Source: Channallabes apus (taxonomy: Eukaryota; Chordata; Actinopteri; Siluriformes; Clariidae). From it: a DNA stretch of 64,000 nt. Of the stretch, positions 10,318 to 21,260 are shown piece by piece; position 1 is the stretch's first letter; the number at the start of each line of letters is the position of its first letter. The notes below the pieces were generated by a model. The model made no database searches. It saw only the letters and a list, made by a program, of their open reading frames with translations, and was not told where the DNA came from. The position numbers were made by a program, and so were the translations under genes. The stretch covers positions 5,506,847 to 5,570,846 of the forward strand of contig CM060107.1 of the NCBI GenBank assembly GCA_030522415.1, written 5' to 3'.

Positions 10318-12344
10318 TCTCGTTTCCAGGTCCAGTTGCAGGGGTGCGATGATCTTGGAAGAGGGGAGGACAGGCGCGGGGTCCGCCCGGGGGGGTCCAC
10401 CTCTAGTTGTCGGGAGAGGGCGTCAGCTTTGGTGTTCTTGGGCCCCGGGCGGTATGAGAGGTGGAAGTTGTAATTCTCAAAGAATAATGCCCACCGCGCC
10501 TGTCGTGGATTTAACTGTTTAATGTTTCGGATGGTGATTAGATTTTGATGGTCCGTCCAGACTATGAATGGCTCACTGACGCCCTGGAGCCAGTGACGCC
10601 ACTCCTCCAGAGCCCACTTTATGGCCAGCAGTTCGCGGTCCCCTACCCCGTATCGCTGCTGAGTGGAGTCAAATTTTCTGGAGAAAAAACCACAAGGGTG
10701 TAGTTTTTGGTCTGGACCTTGCTGTGAGAGGATAGCTCCAGCGCCCACATCTGAAGCATCCACCTCCACAACGAATGATTTATTGACATCTGGGTGGTGG
10801 AGAATCGGTGCAGTGGTGAAGCGGTGACACAGTGATCGAAAAGCGGAGACAGCTGCCGGGTTGAGGTGAAAAGGGAGAGAGGAGGGACGGGTCAGAGCGG
10901 TTAGGGGGGCGGCAACTGTACTGTAGTCCCGGATAAAGCGACGATAGAAGTTCGCAAACCCGAGAAACCGTTGAAGCTGTTTGAGGGTCTTGGGTAGGGG
11001 CCAATGACGCACAACCTCTAGCTTCTGCGGGTCCATGGCCACACCCTGGGGCGAGATGACAAAACCCAGGAACGTGGTGGAGCGCTCGTGAAAAGCGCAC
11101 TTTTCCAACTTACAGTACAGTTGGTGGGCGAGTAATCTCTTTAGAACCGCCCTGACGTGCTGGGTGTGTTCTTCCATGGTGCGTGAATAAATTAAAATAT
11201 CGTCCAGGTATGCGAATGCCCACCGACCGAGCATGTCCCGAAGGACGTCGTTAATGAAGTGTTGGAATGCGGCGGGGGCATTGCACAGTCCGAATGGGAT
11301 GACAAGGGTTTCATAATGTCCGGTGGGGGTGATGAACGCCGTCTTCCACTCATCGCCCTCTCTGATGCGCACCAAGTTGTAGGCGCTCCGGAGGTCCAAC
11401 TTCGTAAAGATGGTGGCGCCAGAGAGGGCGTCCAGGGCTGAGTTGGTAAGAGGCAGAGGATGTCGGTTTTTGATGGTGAGATGGTTGAGCCCCCGATAGT
11501 CGACACAAGGGCGAAGTTCACCGCCTCTCTTCTTCACGAAGAAGAACCCCGCGGCGGCAGGTGAGGAGGAGGGTCTGATGGTGCCTTGGCGCAGGGCGTT
11601 GTTTACATATTCCTCCATCACCTGGGTCTCGGTGGGTGTGAGTGAGTAGAGATGGCCGCGGGGGGGGATCGTACCGGGTTGGAGGTCTATGGCGAGGTCG
11701 TATGGACGATGAGGAGGAAGATGGGTGGCTCGTCGCCTGCAGAAAACCTCCGATAGGTCTCGGTATGGTTCGGGGATGGAGTTGGTGTCGACGTCGGGGG
11801 CCTCGGACTCCCTAGAGCACGTCCCAGCCGCTGCCCGTAGGCATAGTTCGTTGCAGGTCGCGCCCCACTGAAGGATCCGATTCTGGGTCCAGGAGATTAG
11901 AGGGTCATGTTGGAGCAGCCAGGGATGACCAAGGATGATGGGTGGAGATGAGATGGAGGTGACGAAGAATTTTAACTGTTCATGGTGTTGGTTGATGGAG
12001 ATGGTGATGGGTTCTGTTCGGGTGCTGATTGGGCTGGTGGAGAGGGGGCGACCGTCGACAGAGGTGATGCGAACGGGCTGGGATAACGCCTCGAGTTTTA
12101 CCCCCAGGGTTTTGGCATATGCAGAGTCAATGAAGTTACCTGCTGCCCCGGAGTCGATGAACGCAGCACTTCGGACCCGTTTGTGGCCAACCTGGAGGTG
12201 TACCTGAACCGTGAGACGGGAGGAGTTGGTGGTGATGGCGGAGAGACGAAGGTGACCCGGCGAGTATCTCTCTCCTCTCACCGGGCCTGGGCGTTTCCCG
12301 GTCTGAGCGGACAGGTCGCCCTGTGATGTGTAGCTGACCCGCAA
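10242..12344 (-). CDS. Chromovirus pol: protease, reverse transcriptase, RNase H
   Basis: A 700-codon frame. The retropepsin active site [12 protein letters not shown] is at residues 60-71. Reverse transcriptase follows with VDYRGLN (291-297), [13 protein letters not shown] (325-337) and the catalytic box [11 protein letters not shown] (377-387). The RNase H domain begins with [16 protein letters not shown] and includes WTDHQNL. The frame overlaps the end of gag by 67 bp in another phase, compatible with a gag-pol frameshift. The last 30 or so codons after the homopolymer near 10390 appear out of frame, because integrase continues in the neighbouring phase. Confidence 0.93.
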   Translation of the reverse strand: MRVSYTSQGDLSAQTGKRPGPVRGERYSPGHLRLSAITTNSSRLTVQVHLQVGHKRVRSAAFIDSGAAGNFIDSAYAKTLGVKLEALSQPVRITSVDGRPLSTSPISTRTEPITISINQHHEQLKFFVTSISSPPIILGHPWLLQHDPLISWTQNRILQWGATCNELCLRAAAGTCSRESEAPDVDTNSIPEPYRDLSEVFCRRRATHLPPHRPYDLAIDLQPGTIPPRGHLYSLTPTETQVMEEYVNNALRQGTIRPSSSPAAAGFFFVKKRGGELRPCVDYRGLNHLTIKNRHPLPLTNSALDALSGATIFTKLDLRSAYNLVRIREGDEWKTAFITPTGHYETLVIPFGLCNAPAAFQHFINDVLRDMLGRWAFAYLDDILIYSRTMEEHTQHVRAVLKRLLAHQLYCKLEKCAFHERSTTFLGFVISPQGVAMDPQKLEVVRHWPLPKTLKQLQRFLGFANFYRRFIRDYSTVAAPLTALTRPSSLPFHLNPAAVSAFRSLCHRFTTAPILHHPDVNKSFVVEVDASDVGAGAILSQQGPDQKLHPCGFFSRKFDSTQQRYGVGDRELLAIKWALEEWRHWLQGVSEPFIVWTDHQNLITIRNIKQLNPRQARWALFFENYNFHLSYRPGPKNTKADALSRQLEVDPPGRTPRLSSPLPRSSHPCNWTWKRECARHEVQRPNRQVCHLDDSSCLKG

Positions 12345-13326
12345 TAGGCACAGAGCCCTTCACGAAAGCGTCTCTCCCGTTCTGCAGCGGTCAAGGAGGC
12401 GCGTCCTAGTTGCATGGGTTCCCCGGCTCCGGTGTCAACCACGGCAGGAGGTGGAGAACCGACATGTCCCGGGGTGGCGTAGGTGGCGGAGTCTGCGGGG
12501 CGTGGAGTGGTGACAGTGAAGGCGGGTGCTGGTCGTGAAGTGGTGACGGCGAAGGTGGGTGCAGGTGGCAGGGTGCGAGGGGCTGGCCTCGGACGAGAGA
12601 GGAGGCGCTGGTCGATCCGGAGAGCGAGTTGGATCAGGCCCTCCAGGGTCGCAGGAAGCTCTCGCCCGGCTAGTTCGTCCTTAATTCGAGAAGCCAGTCC
12701 CTCGTAGTAGGATGTCCGGAGTGCTGCATCGCCCCACGTTGTTTGGACGGCGAGAGTGCGAAACTCGGCCGTATAGCGGCTCACGGGCAATCCTCCCTGC
12801 CTCAGGTGATAAAGTCTGGTGTCGGTCTCCACCTCGCCCGCTGGATGTTCAAAAGTGAGTTTGAGTTGGTGGATGAACTCATTGTAGGAGTGAGCGGTAT
12901 CTGTATCTGCCTGTAAAACTGCCGTGGCCCACTCTGCTGCCTGCCCTTTTAGCAACGAGACGAGAAGAGCAATGCGAAGGCGATCGGTGGAGTATTTGGT
13001 GGCATTAAACTCAAACACCAGATCGAGAGCTGTCAGAAAAACGCTGCACTTCCCGTCCGTGCCGTTCCACTTCTCTGGTAGAGAAAGAAAAACATCAGAA
13101 GGAGGGGGGGGGGGGGATGCGGCGCCGCGGCCTCCGCGGCGTGCGATCGAGCAGTGACGCCATCAACAGCTGCGCGGAGATCCGTATTCTCCCGCCGGAG
13201 CTCAGCGACCTCGCGGCGGAGAGAAGCGAGATCCCCGGTTAGCTGATTGATTAGCGCCGCATGCCGATCTACAACGTCGCAGAGACTCGCATAATCCGCT
13301 GGGTTTACCGCGGAGGGCTCAGTCAT
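12278..13326 (-). pseudogene. Chromovirus gag, split by one homopolymer frameshift
   Basis: The start codon at 13326 lies two bases inside the 5' LTR boundary and within the primer-binding sequence. The N-terminal part (13326 to about 13110) is a coiled-coil-like stretch (LRREVAELRRENTDLRAA). A run of 13 C on the coding strand at 13104-13116 shifts the frame. The main capsid-like part continues to 12278 with RLRIALLVSLLKGQAAEWA and RLYHLRQGGLPVSRYTAEF, and ends in a zinc knuckle [14 protein letters not shown] (C-x2-C-x4-H-x4-C). The shift may be genuine or a sequencing error in the G/C run. Confidence 0.85.
13104..13116. repeat. 13-base G homopolymer within gag
   Basis: A single uninterrupted G run at the exact point where the two gag frames part. 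Confidence 0.9.
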
Positions 13327-13327
13327 T
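13317..13327 (-). promoter_or_regulatory. Self-priming primer-binding site of the chromovirus
   Basis: On the minus strand, one base after the LTR end, the sequence is AATGACTGAGC. It is the perfect reverse complement of GCTCAGTCATT in the 5' LTR (complement of 13602-13612). That LTR segment lies 31 bp from the first base of the TATA box, where transcription should start. Eleven matches are followed by mismatches on both sides. This matches the self-priming mechanism described for Tf1 and sushi-type elements. The gag ATG is inside it. Confidence 0.8.
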
Positions 13328-13328
13328 C

Positions 13329-13710
13329 TGTCAAGATGGACTAACCTGAGGTGACCAGAAGACGTAGCTTTAGCGGTTAGCCCAATGTAGCGTGGAGGAT
13401 AAACCCAAACGCGGAAAGAAGCGAGCAGGCAGGATAACCACGCGATTTAGTTTAAGGACTCTCACAAAAGCGGAGCAAGGGAAAAACACAAATTTAACCC
13501 GCGTCCTAAAATACACACACAATAGCAAAGACAAACGGAACCAACATGTGAGTACTCACGGTTTGCTGAAACGACAGCTGGAGCTGACATGGGCCGAACT
13601 CAATGACTGAGCGGTAAGCCATCGTTTGTTTACCTCTTTTATACTTCCTGGTTTTGCGCCCGTCTTACTTCCGGGTCCTAGTGCCGGGCGCAGATTGAGT
13701 GTGTATGACA
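13329..13710 (-). repeat. 5' LTR of the chromovirus
   Basis: 382 bp. In element orientation it holds a TATA box (TATAAAA, complement of 13637-13643), a predicted start at about 13612, and terminal TG/CA. It appears identical to 8557-8938. Confidence 0.95.
13637..13643 (-). promoter_or_regulatory. TATA box of the chromovirus LTR
   Basis: TATAAAA on the minus strand, 31 bp upstream of the 11-base self-primer segment. Confidence 0.75.
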
Positions 13711-14479
13711 TGTATAAAGTAGACTATAGGTTCATAGTCTGTATTAAAGGCTTCATGTTCACTGGAGGAAACAGCTGGTGTGATGAGGGTGAACACAGTG
13801 AAGATTTAACTGATTAATCCCTCATGACATTTTGTAAACTGTATTTATGAGAAAGGACTGCACTGATGCAGATATAACAATTTATCTAAAAACACACACC
13901 TTGACTTAATCCTGCCTCTGTGATGGTGAATTGAAGACCCGCTGAAAGACGGTGAGGAGCCGAAGGAGCCGAAGTCTGCCGACACTTTCATGTGAAATTG
14001 AAAGTTTATGGAGAATTTTTAGGGGGACTGAGTACAAATGTTAGGGGGGATGAAGCCCCCCCTAAAAATGGCCTAGCAACGCCCGTGAGCACAAGCGAAT
14101 TTTTAAATGAGTCACACGATCGGTCATTGAGGGAGGAATATTATGGTGTTATATTCCTGCCAAAATTCTGAATGATTCTGCTTCTGACTTCTCGATTCTG
14201 TGCGCGCTCGACTCCGCCTGCATGCGCGTGCAACATTTATTTTCTGTGCGCACTCGACTCTGGACAAAGTTGAGCAAGCGTACAGGCAGTGTTACAAAAC
14301 AGTCACAAAACCAGACAATCACAGACAACCACACACAACTTCTGATTGGCTGTTACTTCTCTATCACCTGCTATCAGACCTAGAGAAATGACAGATCAAT
14401 ATCCGCGAACCAGATCTTTTTTTCCCGCAGCCACAGTACGCCGGAAATCCGGCGTGGTGCCGGAACACTATCACCCCTG

Positions 14480-14590
14480 TATATATATAAAAATTTTAGG
14501 TCAGGAGCGGTCATATAAGCATTTCACTGCATACAGCATCTTCCTGTATATGATTGTGTATGTGACAAATAAAAACTTAACTTGAATTTT
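14480..14590 (+). mobile_element. Rex1-like LINE tail
   Basis: The sequence CATTTCACTGCATACAG, then GATTGTGTATGTGACAAATA, matches the 3' tail of the Rex1-like copies at 52-54 kb and 61 kb. Only the tail is present. The surrounding 14096-15860 contains a TG/GGTG microsatellite at 15061-15121 and otherwise nothing I recognise. Confidence 0.6.
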
Positions 14591-15060
14591 TTATTTTAAT
14601 TCAGATAAAGTATATTCAGATAAAATATGAAATAAGAGAAAAAATATGTACAGTGGAACCTTGCACATTGTCTTGGTCTGTGTGTGCGTATTAAGCGTGG
14701 GTAGGACAGACTGATGGGTAGGACACATTTCTAGAACACCGGCTCTAAGAGCTGTATCGTTTGCAACCGACACTTTACACACAGACTGTCTCTGAATCCC
14801 ACAGTAGACGAGGTACTGTCGCCGGACTCCATTAGTTAGTGATGGTGAGGTGAAGCCCCACATTTGCATGTCGAGACTCCCAACCAATAGTTTCAACAAA
14901 CGGTTCATTTCATGAAGCTTCATTCAAGGGCTTATTGTACTGCCATCTAGTGGACAAATTTTGTGTAGCAACAAGATCATAACATCTCAAGCAGCACAAT
15001 TAATATGTACAGTACCTGTAGCTGCAAGTAGTGTAACGTTGCATTCATCATTGACCGCCA

Positions 15061-15121
15061 TGTGTGTGTGTGTGTGTGTGTGTATGTGTGTGTGTGGGTG
15101 GGTGTATGTGGGTGGGTGTGT
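15061..15121. repeat. TG-rich microsatellite
   Basis: Perfect TG followed by interrupted TGTATG and GGGTGGGTG units. Confidence 0.9.
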
Positions 15122-15869
15122 GGTGTTTGTTTATGCACATAGTCACCATCCCTGAAAATTAACTGAACATCCAGAATAGAAAGGAAATGTGAAGAACAAA
15201 AGTCCTCTTTTTTTCTCGCTAAAATGACTAACTAACGAGCCAGGGTTTGGAATTTTTTAACAGAATATATAACTCTTCCAGGCAGTGTTAAGGGTTCAGT
15301 ACACAAATCAATGATTAAAACACACAATAAAGACAATTAATAGAGGAGAGAGAGAGAAAATAAAAAGACGAAAAAACATACATACAGTAACACTAGAGTT
15401 TCTGAGGAAGATTGAGGTCATTAATATAATACAATAATATAATAAAAGATTTTGTCTGCATTTTCCTTCTTCATGTATTATATAATAAGTTAATGTAAAG
15501 TTCCATTGTCAAATGCAAAAAAAACTTTTCCTGAATCTTGATTTATGAATTTAAGAACAAAAATCTCCAACAGATTGATTCCGGAAAACACAAGGCTATG
15601 GTTGTCATTGGTCACGTGACTCTCTGGTAAATGACACGCTCCGAATCGAGGCTTCATTTGGACATGCCCCCTTCTGCTCAATACAAGCTCCAGAGCTTCA
15701 GTGTCAGAGTAACATCACTACAGTTAACGAATCTCTGGACAAATCAGAATCCGGAGAATTCAGAATTTTTCTTTTCTGGCTTCCAGGATTATCGTGATAG
15801 CCAGTCTTTCTTGACATGTTGAGAATCTCTTGACTCGATTGTCCCATTCATAGAGAAAATGGCAGTAGT

Positions 15870-15947
15870 TTGTGAGATAAAAATGTAAGTCGCTCTGGAT
15901 AAGAGCGTCTGCCAAATGCCTAAATGTAAATGTAAATGTAAATTTTC
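15870..15947 (+). mobile_element. SINE/LINE tail of the AAGTCGCTCTGGATAAGAG type
   Basis: It contains TAAGTCGCTCTGGATAAGAG, then CGTCTGCCAAATGCC and AAATGT repeats, the 3' tail shared by many fish tRNA SINEs and an L2-clade LINE. The tRNA-like head present in the copy at 33193-33395 is absent, so this is a 5'-truncated copy. Confidence 0.7.
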
Positions 15948-16125
15948 AACCTGCAGGCCAAGCAACAGGGCAACATTTTGATGATTTTGGCAATTTTCAA
16001 ATCACCCCAGAGCTGCCATTAATGTTCCCCATACTTTATACACCTCAGCAGCTGTTTCATATTTTCGTATTTTTGTTTCATGTGAACTGCATGCCTCGAC
16101 ATTCTAGAGAAGTTATGAGGTATCA

Positions 16126-16454
16126 TGTAAATAACCCAATTCACAAGGTGAATATTTAAGTGGTCATGGTAAATTGTTGGTTTATTTATTTATTTCCTGT
16201 TTGATGTGGATTTGTATTGCCTTGCATTTCACTTGATTTTGAGGACTTTTATGTTGAAATAGCGTGTGTAAGGCGGGTTTTAGTTTTCTGGCTACATTGT
16301 GAAAAAGTTAAGGCTGAAAATGCTCTAGCACCCTCAGAACTGGCACAAGCTCTTACGTTGGTGTTTATTGATTAAAGGATATTTTGGCTCAATTTTCAAT
16401 AAATCAAAATGACCATCAGTCAAGTGTTGACCATCTTTCTGGGGGGACGCTACA
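16126..16454 (+). repeat. 5' LTR of the BEL/Pao element
   Basis: 329 bp, TG...CA. It pairs with 25307-25625, which lacks a 10-bp segment (near 16220) present here. Confidence 0.9.
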
Positions 16455-16533
16455 GTAAGAGCTTTACCTGCACCAGCTTCATAGAACTGCCTATTCAGTA
16501 TACAGAAGGCACGGCAAAGACAGCAGTGAGTTG

Positions 16534-17806
16534 CAGAGGTGGAAAGTAACGAATTACATTTACTCGCGTTACTGTAATTGAGTAGATTTTTTGTGTATTT
16601 CTACTTTTTAAAGTAGTTTTAAAAATCTGTAATTTTACTTTTACTTAAGTACGTTTTGTTTGAAGTATTGTAATTCGCTACATTTTAAATCATATTCGCT
16701 ACTGAGTAAAAAAATTAATGAATAAAAATGCTAAAATAATGAAAATATTATGCTTTGTATAAATGCTCCGTTGTGCTCGTGTGTGTGTATCATGTCCTGG
16801 TCGCGCGCCGCTCCAGACTCCACTCCAGGTTTTCTGACATCGGCAGCTACCTGACCTTCCACACGGTCACTTCCGCCCTGAGTGACGTCATCGACTAGCG
16901 CGACCATGTATAGACCGGAGAGAGACGCGGGAAAGATGAAAGAGGTTGTGATTTTGGCGTTTTGATATTTGGTTGTGTATTCTGGTTTGACTTTTTGCCT
17001 CCAATTGACTTTGATTATTGCTTTGTCCCTTTGGTTTGGTTGGTCTTTGTATATATTTGTAGATAATTTCACTGTTTTTGGTTTAGGGAGTCCAGGAAGG
17101 TACCTGTATTTTTGTTTCTGGGGTTTTTTTGTTGTTGTTTCTTTTTGCAGGTAATCTACCTACTAAATATAAATACCATTTTGTTTGTTATTTTGGCCTG
17201 GGTCCATCCTGAATCTGATCCTCCTCCTCCTGTGGTGTGTGTTTGTATATACAAACCTCATTATTTCATCAGTTAATGATTGGATCTAGTTCTTTCTGCC
17301 ATATACCACCATTTCCATACAGTTTAAAATAGAACCCTGAACCATTCTTTTGCTGTATGACCCTAGACTGGGACGTAACACCATATTTAAATGACCACTT
17401 TATTATGCAAAGGTGTTCCTTCAGTTAAAAACAACTAGTTTGAGATTTATATCTGCTCATCTTTTTTGAACTATGCTAGAATGCCTCATCCCACCCCCGC
17501 TGTGTGTGTTTTTTTTTTTTTTTTTTATATTTAAAAAAAAAAAAAAAGCAGAGCCAGATCAATATACAATCGACACCCACAGCAAACATTTAAAAACAAA
17601 CAATAATCTGTTAATATAAGAGTGAACATGGAAACACCCAAGGGCAAAACAATTCAGCAAAAGAATCACCCCCACTGTTAAAAAAATTAAAATTCAATTT
17701 TTCAATTCAATTCAATTTTATTTATATAGCGCTTTTAACAATGGTCATTGTCTCAAAGCAGCTTCACAAAAATTTAAGAAATTTAACAAAAAAAAAAAAA
17801 AAAAAT

Positions 17807-17858
<52 letters not shown>

Positions 17859-18697
17859 AATTATATATAAAGTAATAAATAAATAAAATTATAATAGAAA
17901 ATAAATAAATAAAAACAAATAATAATAATAATTATAGAAAAGAAAATAATTGGAAGTGTGGATGTGTGAGAAAAATGTGCAGATAATAATGAGATGAATG
18001 AATGAAATGTCTCTGATGAGCAAGCCAAGGGTGACGGCGACGGTGGCAAGGAAAAACTCCCTGAGATGGCATTAGGAAGAAACCTTGAGAGGAACCAGAC
18101 TCAACAGGGAACCCATCCTCATTTGGGCGATAACAGATAGAAATGACATAACATCTTGTGTGTTGTGCAGGTGAAAATTCAATATGACAGAAATTATTTA
18201 AATTTGTCATGAAGACCAGTTCAGCATAGGGACGAGTCAGTAGGTGCAGAGGGCAGATGAGGTCTGGATCACTGGAAGCACAGGAGCAGCATGTGTAGCT
18301 CCAACCATCATAAAGCTGAATCCAGTTGGAGCTGGTCCTTCTCTGGATGCCTCAGGAACCTCGCAGGGTCGGCCTTTGTCTACTGAAGCTGGCAAAATCT
18401 CCCGATGCCTCGGGATGGGTAGAGAAATACAGAACAGATGGGGAGAATTAGCGTAGTTGCCATTCGGTATAGGTGTACTGGAGTATGAGTACTGGGATGA
18501 GTTATGTGTATGTGTATGTGTAAAATAAAAAAGTAACTCGGTAACTTTTACTCTGAGTAAATTTTTTAATGAGCTACTTTTTACTTTTATTTGAGTAGAT
18601 TTTTATAAGAGTAACTTTACTTGTACTTAAGTAAAATTTCACTGAAGTAACAGTACTTGTACTTGAGTACAAAATTTTATTACTCTTTCCACCTCTG
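16534..18697. mobile_element. hAT-like non-autonomous element with perfect 8-bp TSD GTGAGTTG
   Basis: The ends CAGAGGTGGAAAGTAACG and CTCTTTCCACCTCTG are inverted repeats. The identical 8-bp duplications GTGAGTTG flank it at 16526-16533 and 18698-18705. It is inserted in the leader of the BEL element. An L2 3' end is nested inside (about 17697-18510), leaving about 1.3 kb of non-coding element. Related copies lie at 1633-2551 and 33415-34036. Confidence 0.88.
17697..18510 (-). mobile_element. L2 LINE 3' end nested in the hAT
   Basis: Read on the minus strand it is the same 3' UTR as 27614-27906 plus 32525-32990 and ends in the ATTGA-type tail at about 17700. A TA microsatellite (17815-17853) has expanded within it. 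It is 5'-truncated and carries no coding part. Confidence 0.85.
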
Positions 18698-18717
18698 GTG
18701 AGTTGAGGCAAGTGTGA

Positions 18718-20373
18718 TGGCCAACGAAGAAGGTAAGGACAAAGCTGCAATGGATGATTTTACGGAAATTCAAGAGCATAGAGACTTGCTAAATCAAGGT
18801 GAATGTTAAGGCATTTTTCAACAAGAAAAAGAACTAGCTGAATTTCAACATAAATTGGCAGATGATGAAGAGTTAGCTCTACCACGTCGTACAGAACGTC
18901 CCTACAAGCCTGCTGTGAAAATGCAAGCATATCAAAGGGAGGAGTTAAATAAAAAGTAAAAACGTTTAATGAGCTTATATGAACAATGGAAAATTCAAAT
19001 CAGAAAAGCCCGAGAAACTTTAAAGAAAGACATTTCAGAGTCTGAACTGGCTACTGTGGCAGATGACATTGAAGAAAGAATGAATGACATATTGAAACGT
19101 TATAATGAAATCAGAGAGGGAGTCACGCCATCCACTGAACTTAGAAGGAAAATTGATGCTTGCGAGGCTGTGACAAAGAACATTGTGAAAATAGTTTTAG
19201 AGCGCCTATCAATGAGTGGAGATTTCAATGAAGAGGATGCAAGGCACCAACTCCATCAGCTATTAACCCATGAATATGCACACTCAGTATATGGAACTGC
19301 CTCTCAGTCACGATCTAGTCAGCGTTCTGAATCGAGCATAGCTGCAAAAAGAGTGGAAGCAGCTGCTGAGCTTGCTGCGAAGGAAGCCGAATACAGAGCA
19401 ATGCAAGAGGAAATAAAGCAAAAGGAAAAAAATTTAGTAATGGAAGAGCAGTATAAAAGGGATCTTGAAATACAGCATGCTCACTTAGAACGTCTACAAG
19501 CTGAGAGAGACATGGATGCAGCTCACACTAGACTTAAAATCTATGAGAGAGAAATCGAACAGGAGAACGTGCCTCAGCTCACACAGCTAAACAACAAACA
19601 GTTCACTTTGAAAGACACATTGGCGCCCCCTACTGACGTTTCCAATTTGGCCCAAGCAATTCAGGACAGCATAGCTGCGAACAGACTTCCAGTTCCAACT
19701 CCCTCAGTTTTTAGTGGTGATCCAATCCACTACATCGAATGGAGAGCTTCATTCCAGTCTCTTATTGACCAAAAGAATATCTCCTCTGCTGAGAAGCTTT
19801 ATTACTTAAAGAAATACGTCAGTGGAGCGGCCCAAAAATGTCTTGAGGGCACCTTTTACAGAAACGATGAAGAGGCAGATAGAGATGCATGGAATAAGCT
19901 CAACCAATGATACGGCCAGCCGTTTGTGATTCAGCGTGCCTTTCGGGACAAACTGTCAAAATGGCCAAAATTACAGCCCAAAGATGCAGAAGGACTATTC
20001 TCTGATTTCCTGAATGCCTGCTCACAAGCAATGCCCCATGTGAGAGGTCTGGATATATTAAACAATTTTGAGGAAAATCAAAAACTGATGCTTAAAGTTC
20101 CAGAATGGCTTGCTTCTCGTTGGAACCGCCAGGTCACAGTAGCCCTCAGAGATGGCAAAGATTTTCCCACTTTCAAAGATTTTGCTGACTTTGTGTCTCT
20201 AGAAGCAGAGATAGCATGCAATCCTGTCACCTCATCGCATGCGCTTCACTCCTCTACCATATTCAGTGATAGAAAAGGCACAAAGGGGACTAAGGCTAAT
20301 GTCTTCAGCATCCAAACTGCTACAAACCGTGATAATTTAGTGAGTAATGGCATATCAAAACCCCCATGCACGT
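18718..20373 (+). pseudogene. BEL/Pao gag, first part
   Basis: The frame opens near 18718 with MANEEGKDKAAMDDF but stops within 30 codons. A long coiled-coil-rich piece runs 18969-19910 (313 codons), ending with the conserved gag block FSGDPIHYIEWRASFQSLID and KLYYLKKYVSGAAQKCLEG (DUF1759-like). An in-frame TGA at 19907 interrupts it, and the same gene continues 19926-20373 (LILNNFEENQ-type region, VPEWLASRWNRQV). It is then split by a solo LTR insertion; the zinc-knuckle part resumes at 21017. The product would be the particle protein. Confidence 0.85.
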
Positions 20374-21016
20374 TGTAAGAGCCATATCTTACTTGTTATT
20401 AATTTGTTGTTGTGTTTATTTTATTTTATTTTATTTGTTCTTATTTCATTTATTCTATCTTGTTCTATTCATTAGTAAAGCATTAAGCATTAAGTTGTTA
20501 CATAAGCCATAAGCTTTATATTTCTTAGTCATGCATCCATTTTGACAATCGTAGGTTGGTCTGTGATGTCATTCTACTATTACATGCATTTGTGTGACTG
20601 TCATATGATGGAGAGTTCAGTTTATATGCGGAAGGCTACGGAAACACAAGCTTTTGATCGTCAGCTAACGTGAGCTCCCGTAAGCTGGGAATGTAAGATA
20701 CAACAACTAGGTTGTTGTAACCGTAAGCTCCCGTAAGTAGAGATATACAACAAGAGTGTTGTTATATACGTAAGCTAAGACTGTAATTTACAAGATACAG
20801 CAAATAGGTTGTTGTAAAAGTCAGAGATTTGCAAGATGCAGCAACTGGTGTCTGTAATCACAGTGGATTTACTCAAGACGACTGTATGAAGTGTTTATTC
20901 TTGATGCTGACAAAATAAACTACAAGAGACAAAGAGATTGGACTTCTGTCGTGTGAGTGAAACTTTAAACCAGAGCTACGCGTCAAAACTGGTGAAATAA
21001 TATGACCGCATCTACA
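20374..21016 (+). mobile_element. Solo LTR with perfect 5-bp TSD CACGT, inside BEL gag
   Basis: 643 bp starting TGTAAGAGCC and ending CATCTACA, flanked by CACGT at 20369-20373 and 21017-21021. A TATA-like TTTATATG (20621) precedes AATAAA (20914-20919), consistent with plus orientation. Repeated GTAAGCTCCCGTAAG-type and TTGTTGTAA-type blocks lie between. Excising it with one CACGT returns gag to a continuous frame into its Cys-rich region. Orientation and family are inferred from signals only. Confidence 0.85.
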
Positions 21017-21021
21017 CACGT

Positions 21022-21260
21022 GGTGCAAAAATGTCAAACATCAGCTACCCAAATGCCCAGCCTTCAAGGAACAATCTTTAAATGATAAACGGAAATATGT
21101 GAGGAAAAATAACTTATGTTATGGGTGTCTCAAACCAGGCCACAACGCCAAAGGATGTCGTTAACGCCTAACCTGTGATATTTGCAATGGAAGACACCCC
21201 ACCTGTTTCCATGACGAAAGCTACAAGGCACGTGAAGGATGACAAGGCCAAGTACCACTG
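21022..21260 (+). pseudogene. BEL gag zinc-knuckle region
   Basis: Codons after the solo LTR show CYGCLKPGHNAKGC (CCHC knuckle) and a second Cys/His cluster CDICNGRHPTC near 21175-21210. TAA and TGA stops at about 21163 and 21239 interrupt it. This region would bind element RNA. Confidence 0.75.

Larger units (their letters stand above)
8557..13710 (-). mobile_element. Ty3/Gypsy chromovirus, near-intact, identical LTRs
   Basis: This is a 5,154-bp element reading leftwards. Two 382-bp LTRs (13329-13710 as 5' LTR, 8557-8938 as 3' LTR) appear identical by eye. Flanking 5-bp duplications TGTAT lie at 8552-8556 and 13711-13715. Gene order is gag, protease, reverse transcriptase, RNase H, integrase, chromodomain, which defines the chromovirus branch. 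The primer site is self-complementary to the LTR rather than to a tRNA. The reading frames are broken at only two places, both at homopolymers (13104-13116 and about 10390-10396). Identical LTRs imply recent insertion. Confidence 0.95.
6089..14087. mobile_element. hAT-like element with perfect 8-bp TSD AGCACAAG, host of two nested elements
   Basis: The left end reads CAGGGGTGTTTCTAGG and the right end GGCCTAGCAACGCCCGTG, forming imperfect terminal inverted repeats. Identical 8-bp duplications AGCACAAG lie at 6081-6088 and 14088-14095, the hallmark of the hAT superfamily. Subtracting the Tc1 element (6975-8504) and the Gypsy element (8557-13710) leaves about 1.3 kb of AT-rich, non-coding sequence, so it is non-autonomous. 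Subterminal inverted blocks (GGGGGGCTCAGCCCC at the left, GAAGCCCCCCCTAAAA at the right) support the pairing of the ends. Confidence 0.85.
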
